In this document: positions 23,969 through 29,723 of the stretch, piece after piece
Layout: each line of letters starts with the position of its first letter
Numbering within the stretch: position 1 is the first letter of the stretch
DNA from: a virus
Direction: 5' to 3' (one strand)
IMG/VR virus record: IMGVR_UViG_3300037460_000195
Location: 1-29,723 of that record
DNA: 29,723 nt
Notes under the pieces: generated by a model
Seen by the model: only the letters and a program-made list of their open reading frames with translations
What the model was told of the DNA's origin: nothing
Databases searched by the model: none
Made by a program: the position numbers and the translations under genes

Positions 23969-24430
23969 CTACTTCAGATAGGCGATTACTTCTAACGGAT
24001 CGCCTGTGATTTCTCCCGACAAATCCAGATCGTTGAACAGAACGAACAACGCTGAGTCTGACGAGTTGGGAACTGAAACCTCCCACCGATCTCCGCCGTA
24101 CTTTGGACATCGCACGAAGGCTCCAGGTTGGACCCACTTCCCCTCAGGCCACACTTCAAGGGTATCTCGGTTGCAAAAAGCGACAGGTCCAAGCGCGATG
24201 ACTTTGGAAACTTGAGTATTCCACTGCTCAGTTTCTCGGGACTCATCTGGAATGATGATTCCCTCTTTCGTCTGCAACATCGGAGTCCTAATCTGCACCA
24301 GAACTTTGGACCCGAATGGTGAGAGACCGGGATCAACCTCTGGGAAGGCTTGATCAAGGGTGTCGTACGCTAAAGTCACACGACTCTCCGCTCCGGCGTC
24401 AGCCAGTTTCAAACTATTTTGATTTGTCAT
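23969..24430 (-). CDS. Phage GroES-like co-chaperonin
   Basis: A 153-residue protein with a Cpn10-type core at about 37-151: PFGSKVLVQIRTP (38-50) matches the first GroES strand; QTKEGIIIPDESRETEQWNT (53-72) corresponds to the mobile loop, with the hydrophobic triplet Ile58-Ile60 as the GroEL-binding IVL; VSKVIALGP (74-82) and VQPGAFVRCPKYGGDRWEV (100-118) match the later core strands; the C-terminal LEVIAYLK fits the final 'ILAIVE'. It has a 35-residue N-terminal extension and a short insertion relative to about 97-residue GroES. Phage co-chaperonins (T4 gp31 is the known case) replace host GroES to fold capsid protein. Its place next to the scaffold and capsid genes fits exactly. Confidence 0.88.
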   Translation of the reverse strand: MTNQNSLKLADAGAESRVTLAYDTLDQAFPEVDPGLSPFGSKVLVQIRTPMLQTKEGIIIPDESRETEQWNTQVSKVIALGPVAFCNRDTLEVWPEGKWVQPGAFVRCPKYGGDRWEVSVPNSSDSALFVLFNDLDLSGEITGDPLEVIAYLK

Positions 24431-24608
24431 CTGCTACTTCCTCTATCGCTTGCGTTAGCAACTGCTCGGCGAGTAACAGACCCTGATACGTCCCACACGC
24501 TTCACCATAACCGAAGTCCGTCTTGTCCTTTGGTCTTCGCAGTGCCGCGTCGGCGTACTCTGTCTGCATGCCCTTGAGCTTCCTAAGGTAAACTTCTAAC
24601 TCGTGCAT
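24414..24608 (-). CDS. Small helical protein upstream of the co-chaperonin (64 aa)
   Basis: Start ATG 24608 follows an AAGGTG site. The product is helical: MHELEVYLRKLKGMQTEYAD, then a GYGEACGTYQGLLLAEQLLT segment (33-52) and an acidic end. Small proteins with a G-x-x-G-x-x-x-G-L-L-L-A-E-x-L-L pattern occur near portal and head genes of many phages, but I know no function. It overlaps the co-chaperonin start by 17 bases. It could be a portal- or terminase-related accessory protein. Confidence 0.7.
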   Translation of the reverse strand: MHELEVYLRKLKGMQTEYADAALRRPKDKTDFGYGEACGTYQGLLLAEQLLTQAIEEVADDKSK

Positions 24609-24640
24609 CCTACACCTTTATACGTGGGTGAACAAGGATG

Positions 24641-24808
24641 CTATTTTCCACGACGATGCGTCGGGACAGTGTGGCTCCCTCTGCGATTGTCGCTCGCGCC
24701 TGACGGACCACGATCGTTATTGACCGTGCTTTTCCCGCTGGCAACGCCGCTCGCCTTTTGCCCGAGCTTGCCGCTCGTAGCGAGGTTATAATGTTGTCTC
24801 ACGTACAT
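24641..24808 (-). CDS. Small basic, disordered protein (55 aa)
   Basis: ATG 24808 follows a clear AAAGGAG site and the frame closes at TAG 24641. This fills most of an otherwise empty 270-base gap between the portal gene and the next small gene. The product is Gly/Ser/Arg/Asn rich and basic (MYVRQHYNLATSGKLGQKAS..., ending PTHRRGK), without hydrophobic core, membrane span or cysteines. Such a composition suggests a disordered nucleic-acid-binding or virion-internal peptide. The strong ribosome site is the main evidence for a real gene. About 70 untranslated bases separate it from the portal stop; I see no convincing promoter or terminator there. Confidence 0.65.
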   Translation of the reverse strand: MYVRQHYNLATSGKLGQKASGVASGKSTVNNDRGPSGASDNRRGSHTVPTHRRGK

Positions 24809-24878
24809 GATTTTCTCCTTTGTTTCTCTTCACTGGTTCCAATTCAATTTCTGAAGTGCCGAGGGATGATGTTTAATC

Positions 24879-27443
24879 CTATGGATTTATACCCGTTCCG
24901 GTCTGCAGATTAGTCTTGTTCCCAGCTTCCAATTCCGCTGCTACAATCTGTAACGCCGTCAAGTTGTCCTGAGTATTTCTGCGTTCGTCAGATGCCAGCT
25001 TGGTAGCGATGCGTTCGTCTTCGGCGCGCTCGGTAAGCATGAGCTCTTCGAGCCGAGCAGCTCTTTTCTGAGCTCGTTCTGCCTCTTCCATTGCCGCCTC
25101 GACTGCCTGCTCTCGCTCGTCCGCGGAAAGTTTTGCAAACTCGATTTCGGTCTTGCTCTGCATTTCCAGACGCTTCGTTTCGTCCTTCTTCGCATCGTCC
25201 GCTCTTCGCCGTTCGATCTCCGCCATCTGGTTCGGATCGACTGGCAACTGCGGAGTCTCCGGCTTGAACTGCTGGAGTGCCTGCATGGTCTGCTGAATGA
25301 TCTCCGGCATCTGCTTAAATACCTCGGCAGAGCGCTCCATGACCATACTCGATCCCGCCGCAAGTGTCTTGGACAGTTCCTTGCGAGTCGCCGGATCTTG
25401 TTCCTCCATTATCTGGCGCATTCCTTCGTCGTCGCTCTCCGATGCTTCCATCATCAACTCATAGTTGCTGTTGATGTACCAGAGAACCATGTGTTCCTTG
25501 ATGTGTTCCAAGACCGCTGGCATGAATATTGGAGCAATGACCGGACTCTGTCCAAACTCCACGCTCATCAGATAATCCACGTGGACCTGGAGATGGGCAA
25601 GATGCTCCTGATCGGGGAACGCAGCGACCGGTCTTCCCAGGCTCATCGCCGCGTTCTCGTTGACAGCGTTCTGATCCTGCGGTAGGTCCTCTGGAATTAG
25701 GAGCTCGTCCGGGTTCGGTATCTTCGTACGCTCCAGAAGACGCTTCTCTACGACGCGACGATTGTACAGGTCCGGCAGTGCATCCGCTCTGTCGGCCACG
25801 ATCTGTAGCTGCGCGAGTCGTTGCACGTCGCTGAATACTTGCGGGTCCGCAGTCGGTACGACATCCATCGGTCCCTGGAAATCATCGCGATACGCCAGCA
25901 ACTCGCCGAGCTCGTCAAGCATCTCCTTGTCGGTGATGTACATCTTGTTGATGCGGTACAGAATCTCTATGACCATTGTCATGGAGTGGTACGAGCGGAG
26001 GTGGATGGCAGACATCACCTGCATCCCCTCCTCTATCATTGCGAGCGTAGTGCCGACCGGCATGTTCGGGTTCTGATCCTTCAGTTGCTCGAACGTGGTG
26101 CGGACGACTCCCCTTCCGGCATCAACGCAGAACCCCAGAAGCTGGAACAGAACAGGACTCGGCGGATTGAACGGCAGAGGCATGAGCAGCTTCCGGATGT
26201 CGTCTCCGGCAATGCCGCCATCGATCTCCGCTATCTCCGTCGCCTGAATCTCGGTCTTGGTCTGTCCCATGAAGTTCGCACCCTTCAGCCTGATGGCCGT
26301 CGGTATGTTGTTCACATGAGCAGAGTCCAAAAGAGCGCGGAGCGCACCAGTCGCGGCTCCCGCAAGGCTACCAATCATTTGACCGAGCCCGATTGAATAC
26401 GCTCCACGCCAAGGAATGAACCCGAACTCTACCATCCACTGCATCCGCTCCTGGTACTCATCCTCCTCTTCCCAGTTGCGCACGACTGCGACAATCTTGT
26501 TAGATGGTTCGTCCAGACTAATGAGGTACGGGACAGCGCCGGCGAGATCCTCCTCTTCCTCAAAGTTTATGCTACAACTGATCTCGTGAACGACGCGCAG
26601 ACCGTCCTCGTTATAGAAGTCATAGTCTTCCTTCCCCTCCACCTTGTCCGTGGCTTTCTGCGCGTCAGTTGCCTCGGGCATCTGCGCGTTGACCAGCGGA
26701 GTGATGTCGCGGTACATGCCATCCTTGACGCGATCCTCAAACTCCATCTTGGTGACCGGCTCGTGGTACGTCTGTCGCTGCGCGGTATAGAAGTTGCTCG
26801 CACTGTATGGGATAGACACTTGATCCTGCGGAATGTACTGCGGAACAGGACGCGTCTTCCTCTTAGACCAGTCTGGCGTCAACCGAATATACTGCGACCC
26901 GGACAGAGCCAGTTGCGGAAGAAGTTGTTCTAACTCTGGACGGAACCCTTTCATCTGCTTCAGGAACTGCCAGTTCATGTACGACTTAACTCGGTCCGCC
27001 TTCTGCAGACGCTCCGGAGTTATGTTCTCACCTGGGATGTACGATCGGACTGGACCGTCCGGCGGCATCAGTTCCTTGATTGCACGAGCGGAGTAGTCCA
27101 CACTCGACTCGGTCAGCATCGGATGCACGACGCGAGACGCTCCGGTGAACTCCGCTCCACCCGGAGCCTCGTGTCCGAGTCCAGTTCGCTTTATTGCCTC
27201 GGCATACTCTTTGTCACGCTTCTTCCTGGCCTCCTTGTCTCGCTTGATGGCTTCCTGCAACGTCGTCGCGAGCTTGGTCAGCTCTTCGTCGCTGATCTTG
27301 TCAACCATGTTGTCGTAGAATTCGTAGGTCTTCGCGGTAGTGTCTTCGTCTCCCACCTTGACGATTGCCCCGCCGTCATCCGTGTCCACCACGTCGGGCT
27401 GAGGCGGTTCAAACTGCATCACTTGTGACTCAGGTGTAGCCAT
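24879..27443 (-). CDS. Portal protein (P22-like, large)
   Basis: An 854-residue protein, longer than P22 gp1 (about 725 aa). GGAGGT precedes ATG 27443. The N-terminal third holds a helix of Lys/Glu (AIKRDKEARKKRDKEYAEAI), then PGGAEFTGASRVVHPMLTES and the conserved SVDYSARAIKELMPPDGPVR segment. The middle carries the clip and stem parts, with NNIPTAIRLKGANFMGQTKT and a long helical crown (RSYHSMTMVIEILYRINKMY...). The C-terminal 150 residues are a charged coiled coil (about 700-820), like the barrel of P22-type portals. The start overlaps the ART-like gene by 14 bases. The product forms the DNA entry ring. Confidence 0.9.
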   Translation of the reverse strand: MATPESQVMQFEPPQPDVVDTDDGGAIVKVGDEDTTAKTYEFYDNMVDKISDEELTKLATTLQEAIKRDKEARKKRDKEYAEAIKRTGLGHEAPGGAEFTGASRVVHPMLTESSVDYSARAIKELMPPDGPVRSYIPGENITPERLQKADRVKSYMNWQFLKQMKGFRPELEQLLPQLALSGSQYIRLTPDWSKRKTRPVPQYIPQDQVSIPYSASNFYTAQRQTYHEPVTKMEFEDRVKDGMYRDITPLVNAQMPEATDAQKATDKVEGKEDYDFYNEDGLRVVHEISCSINFEEEEDLAGAVPYLISLDEPSNKIVAVVRNWEEEDEYQERMQWMVEFGFIPWRGAYSIGLGQMIGSLAGAATGALRALLDSAHVNNIPTAIRLKGANFMGQTKTEIQATEIAEIDGGIAGDDIRKLLMPLPFNPPSPVLFQLLGFCVDAGRGVVRTTFEQLKDQNPNMPVGTTLAMIEEGMQVMSAIHLRSYHSMTMVIEILYRINKMYITDKEMLDELGELLAYRDDFQGPMDVVPTADPQVFSDVQRLAQLQIVADRADALPDLYNRRVVEKRLLERTKIPNPDELLIPEDLPQDQNAVNENAAMSLGRPVAAFPDQEHLAHLQVHVDYLMSVEFGQSPVIAPIFMPAVLEHIKEHMVLWYINSNYELMMEASESDDEGMRQIMEEQDPATRKELSKTLAAGSSMVMERSAEVFKQMPEIIQQTMQALQQFKPETPQLPVDPNQMAEIERRRADDAKKDETKRLEMQSKTEIEFAKLSADEREQAVEAAMEEAERAQKRAARLEELMLTERAEDERIATKLASDERRNTQDNLTALQIVAAELEAGNKTNLQTGTGINP

Positions 27444-28095
27444 TTACGAGACCTCCGGTTTGGAATGGTGGTTCATACTTCTTTACCTTCTGTTTTATTC
27501 TGTAATCAGCCAGACTCGATGGAGCACCGAGCACCTCCACGAGCTCTCTCAGTTCTTCCACTGTAGTCATCTTACCCTGCGGAAGGACGAGCTCAGCCTC
27601 ATCACTGAACGGCATGTGTTCACCCGTCACATCCTTCCACGCCGGTTCGTCAAACATTATTCCCGGTGAACCTCTCGGTACTTGGATCTCACCTATGAGT
27701 GCAGGATCCTTCGCCGGATGCGGATCCATCCATCCCTCCGCGTATGTGTAGGCACTCCCAGGTTCGTACGTCGTCGTGAACGGGTATCCGTGCTTCGGTT
27801 CAAACTGCCCCTCGGTAGACCCTCGCCACACGGTCAGATCCTCTGGTGCTCGCGGCGCTCTGCGCATTATCTCTTCCAACCGAGCAGCCAAGTCCTCTGA
27901 TCCATACTGCTCACCCTTATACCCGAGGTCCATCGCATGGTACGGTCCCGCGAGATGTCCACTGAGCGTCTCAATGTCTTTCGATGGTAGATCACGAATG
28001 AACGCGGCGTGTCTCTTCTTCAGTGCAGCGAGCGCTCGCTTGTTCGCGGCACTCGACTGCATGAACTTCTTAGTGATAAGAGCAGCTTGACCCAT
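27430..28095 (-). CDS. Predicted ADP-ribosyltransferase (R-S-E / E-x-E type)
   Basis: A 221-residue protein with three ART-fold motifs in order: Arg91 in LTVWRGS (88-93); an STS-like FTTTY (106-110) followed by an aromatic helix (SAYTYAEGW); and Glu166-x-Glu168 in FSDEAELVLPQGKMTTVEEL (163-182), the classical ExE catalytic loop before the final strand. These enzymes transfer ADP-ribose from NAD to protein or nucleic acid. The C-terminus, KKYEPPFQTGGLVNGYT, has the Gly-Gly-x-Val motif also seen in the candidate ejection proteins. Start 28095 is chosen because it gives a TGATG overlap with the upstream gene; an ATG at 28173 would overlap it by 79 bases. Target unknown; T4 Alt is a precedent for virion-borne phage ARTs. 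Confidence 0.75.
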   Translation of the reverse strand: MGQAALITKKFMQSSAANKRALAALKKRHAAFIRDLPSKDIETLSGHLAGPYHAMDLGYKGEQYGSEDLAARLEEIMRRAPRAPEDLTVWRGSTEGQFEPKHGYPFTTTYEPGSAYTYAEGWMDPHPAKDPALIGEIQVPRGSPGIMFDEPAWKDVTGEHMPFSDEAELVLPQGKMTTVEELRELVEVLGAPSSLADYRIKQKVKKYEPPFQTGGLVNGYT

Positions 28096-28436
28096 CAGTT
28101 GCTCTTCCTTCTTGACGAGGCTACTTCGTCGGCCGCTCTTACGACCGTACCCTCCAACACGCAAGCCGGACATCCGTTGTGCATAGACAGAGCAGGACCA
28201 CCGAAGATGCTCAGCACTCCGACGAACAGAGTGTGCATCACCTCCGTGTACGCGTCCATGTCACCGGCAATAATCAAGTCGCGTCGTTCATCGTCCGTCA
28301 GTTCGCAGTCGGCGCCGAACCCACGCTCTATCATCAGCGCACGAACGACCGACTGATGCGGATCGCAGAACTCGACCTGCTGTACATTCGACTGGTCCTC
28401 TCCGCAGTCCGGACACACTACAATCTCAGCCGTCAT
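28095..28436 (-). CDS. Small protein with two Cys pairs, terminase-adjacent (113 aa)
   Basis: Start ATG 28436 follows a GGAGG site and overlaps the terminase stop by 11 bases. CPDC at 8-11 and CPAC at 89-92 could form one zinc site; Cys24 and Cys44 are additional. The centre is helical (HQSVVRALMIERGFGADCEL, RRDLIIAGDMDAYTEVMHTL). I do not recognise a family. Next to the terminase and before the portal, it may be a packaging accessory. No small terminase is seen in this window, but there is no helix-turn-helix either, so it should not be called one. Confidence 0.68.
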   Translation of the reverse strand: MTAEIVVCPDCGEDQSNVQQVEFCDPHQSVVRALMIERGFGADCELTDDERRDLIIAGDMDAYTEVMHTLFVGVLSIFGGPALSMHNGCPACVLEGTVVRAADEVASSRRKSN

Positions 28437-29723
28437 ACGGATTGCCTCCTTTCTCTTTCTTCTTGGCTTTCTCCGCCGCCATCCTCGCCTTCTGTCGTTG
28501 CACTTCGATTGGATCTTTCTTGATCGTGAGCGGACCGATGTACTGGTCCATGAATACGCGCATCGCCTGAGTAGACGTGTCCATCAGATCGTCACGCTCT
28601 ATGCTTCCTTCCCCGATGAAGCTACAGACCTGAGTGATGCACGGATCCATGTACGTCTTCGGTTCGCCCGGAGTAGTGTCGCTCTCTATGCACCACACTC
28701 TGCGGTGCGCCCACATCGGCGAGGTGAGATGCAGACGCGTGAGCTTGTCAGCAGCGCCGGGATTGTATCCGGTGGTCAGTATTCCCTCCACCGCGAGCGA
28801 CTGCATGAGACTGATGCCGGAGGCCTTCTCCTCGATGAGTATCATGTCAACCTTCTTGCCCTGATGCTTCGGCTTGTCCTTCGTGCGGATGCCAGACGGT
28901 CGCAGCATCGGCTCGTCGCTATCTCCGTACGTCAACCTCCGTTCGCGCTTCACCTTCTTGATCAGGTCAGGCAGACCGAGCCACTCTTCCCACGCATCGA
29001 GCAGCATCACGTGATTCTCTTTCTTCCAGGTGAACAGACCCCAGACCGTGCAAGCCGTCGGGTCGTTGGTCTGCTTCTTCTTGTCGTGTTGCTTCTCGCT
29101 GAACGCAGTGTCCAACGACATGAGGATAACTTGGAACTTCGGCAGAGGCTTCTTGTCCGGCCAGATGCGCCACCACGAGCGCTTGACTATGCCCTCCTCC
29201 TCCGGATCCAGGATCTCACCCCAGAGTTCTTGTCGCCCGACCTTCGTCCCCTCGTACTTCGCCACGTTATCAAAGAACGACTTGGTCAGGTTCTCCCGGT
29301 TCTCATACGTGCTGCCGACGATGGTCGTACTGTGTTCGTCGGTGACCAGCCTCCGCATGAACGGAGTCGGCTTCGGTGTGCCAGTCCACAGAATCTGAGG
29401 GTGATCGCCGAGCCGCAGTCCGAACCAGAGATTGTCCCACGCATCTTGCGGATACTTCCACGAGGCGATCTCGTCGCACCACGCTTTGTGATGCTGCGGT
29501 CCTCGCAGTCGCTCCGGTGTGTCGCCGGCGAAGCCACGAATGAACGAGCCATTCCAGAGCGTCAGGCTCGGCAGGCTAGAGTTCGTGTCGGCGATGAGTA
29601 AGGGGGGAACCACGGAGTAGAGTCCGGTCGGTCCTTCAAAGCAAGTGTAGCGAACGTCGTCGTGAGTCGGGGCGACTACTGCGTACAATCCTGGGATTGA
29701 GCATGCCTCTCCTCCGATCCAAT
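28426..29723 (-). CDS. Terminase large subunit, 5' end cut by window edge
   Basis: The frame is open from the right edge to TGA 28426. A TTG at 29688 could serve as a start, but in-frame codons upstream (reading WIGGEACSIPGLYAVVAPTH) continue the fold, so the N-terminus and Walker A lie outside the window. Visible parts are the ATPase core with VVAPTHDDVRYTCFEGPTGL, a Walker B-like AWCDEIASW, and a coupling WTGTPKPT segment. The RNase H-like nuclease domain has three acidic sites: VILMSLDTAFSEKQ, MILIEEKASGISLM and RDDLMDTSTQAMRVF. It cuts and translocates DNA into the procapsid through the portal encoded just downstream. The short C-terminal tail is Lys rich. Confidence 0.92.
   Translation of the reverse strand, partial: WIGGEACSIPGLYAVVAPTHDDVRYTCFEGPTGLYSVVPPLLIADTNSSLPSLTLWNGSFIRGFAGDTPERLRGPQHHKAWCDEIASWKYPQDAWDNLWFGLRLGDHPQILWTGTPKPTPFMRRLVTDEHSTTIVGSTYENRENLTKSFFDNVAKYEGTKVGRQELWGEILDPEEEGIVKRSWWRIWPDKKPLPKFQVILMSLDTAFSEKQHDKKKQTNDPTACTVWGLFTWKKENHVMLLDAWEEWLGLPDLIKKVKRERRLTYGDSDEPMLRPSGIRTKDKPKHQGKKVDMILIEEKASGISLMQSLAVEGILTTGYNPGAADKLTRLHLTSPMWAHRRVWCIESDTTPGEPKTYMDPCITQVCSFIGEGSIERDDLMDTSTQAMRVFMDQYIGPLTIKKDPIEVQRQKARMAAEKAKKKEKGGNPYDG

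Noticed and set aside
24809-24878. A promoter in the 70-base gap after the portal gene
   Set aside because: It is fairly AT rich, but I find no convincing pair of -35 and -10 boxes at proper spacing; only a ribosome site for the 55-aa gene is clear.
28096-28173. Longer start for the ART-like protein
   Set aside because: It would overlap the upstream gene by 79 bases and has no clear ribosome site, while 28095 gives a TGATG overlap like many other junctions here. The longer form is not excluded.
28498-29601. A 367-codon plus-strand open frame opposite the terminase gene
   Set aside because: It is antisense to a clear terminase, its product is Arg/His/Leu rich without any fold signal, and no ribosome site supports it. 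It is a by-product of codon bias.
1-29723. tRNA genes, CRISPR arrays, insertion sequences and integrase/attachment sites
   Set aside because: I saw no cloverleaf-type sequence, no regularly spaced repeats with spacers, no transposase or integrase, and almost no non-coding space to hold them.

Overview
The window is a block of structural (late) genes from a tailed double-stranded DNA phage. Every supported gene lies on the minus strand, so transcription runs from base 29723 towards base 1. Genes are packed almost end to end. At least ten junctions are stop/start overlaps of the ATGA, TAATG or TGATG type, and no gap between genes exceeds about 80 bases. The gene set points to a short-tailed phage of the podovirus type: large terminase, P22-like portal, scaffold, HK97-fold capsid, head-tail adaptors, a gp10-like nozzle and ejection-type proteins. 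No sheath, tube or classical tape-measure gene is seen. A lipoprotein and a candidate spanin-like protein suggest a Gram-negative host. The host cannot be named from the sequence.

Layout in the direction of transcription. (1) Packaging and head, 29.7-20.7 kb: terminase large subunit (cut by the right edge), a cysteine-pair protein, a predicted ADP-ribosyltransferase, the portal, a newly noted 55-residue basic protein, a small helical protein, a GroES-like co-chaperonin, the scaffold, a conserved head-module protein, a candidate cement protein and the major capsid protein. A strong hairpin follows the capsid gene. (2) Decoration and fibre block, 20.7-11.1 kb: beta-rich structural proteins, two very large fibres (854 and 844 aa) sharing a 74-bp module, an adaptor with an inserted discoidin-like domain, a zinc-ribbon-like protein and a LamG-type lectin protein. 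(3) Candidate lysis cassette, 11.1-9.0 kb: a one-TM coiled-coil protein, a DUF5675/YkuD-like protein, a two-TM holin-like protein, a lipoprotein and a protein with a Glu-Pro repeat tail. (4) Tail and ejection, 9.0-0 kb: an SU10-type adaptor, a third fibre (777 aa), the nozzle, a small protein, and three large helical or glycine-rich proteins that look like internal ejection proteins. The last is cut by the left edge.

The genes would work together as a capsid assembly line (scaffold, capsid, cement, co-chaperonin), a packaging motor and portal, a short tail built of adaptors and nozzle with several fibre and lectin receptor-binding proteins, a DNA ejection set, and a lysis set embedded among the tail genes. 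The most intriguing hypothesis is that the ADP-ribosyltransferase is a virion-packaged host-takeover enzyme. It ends in the same Gly-Gly-x-Val tail motif that recurs in the candidate ejection proteins at the other end of the block.
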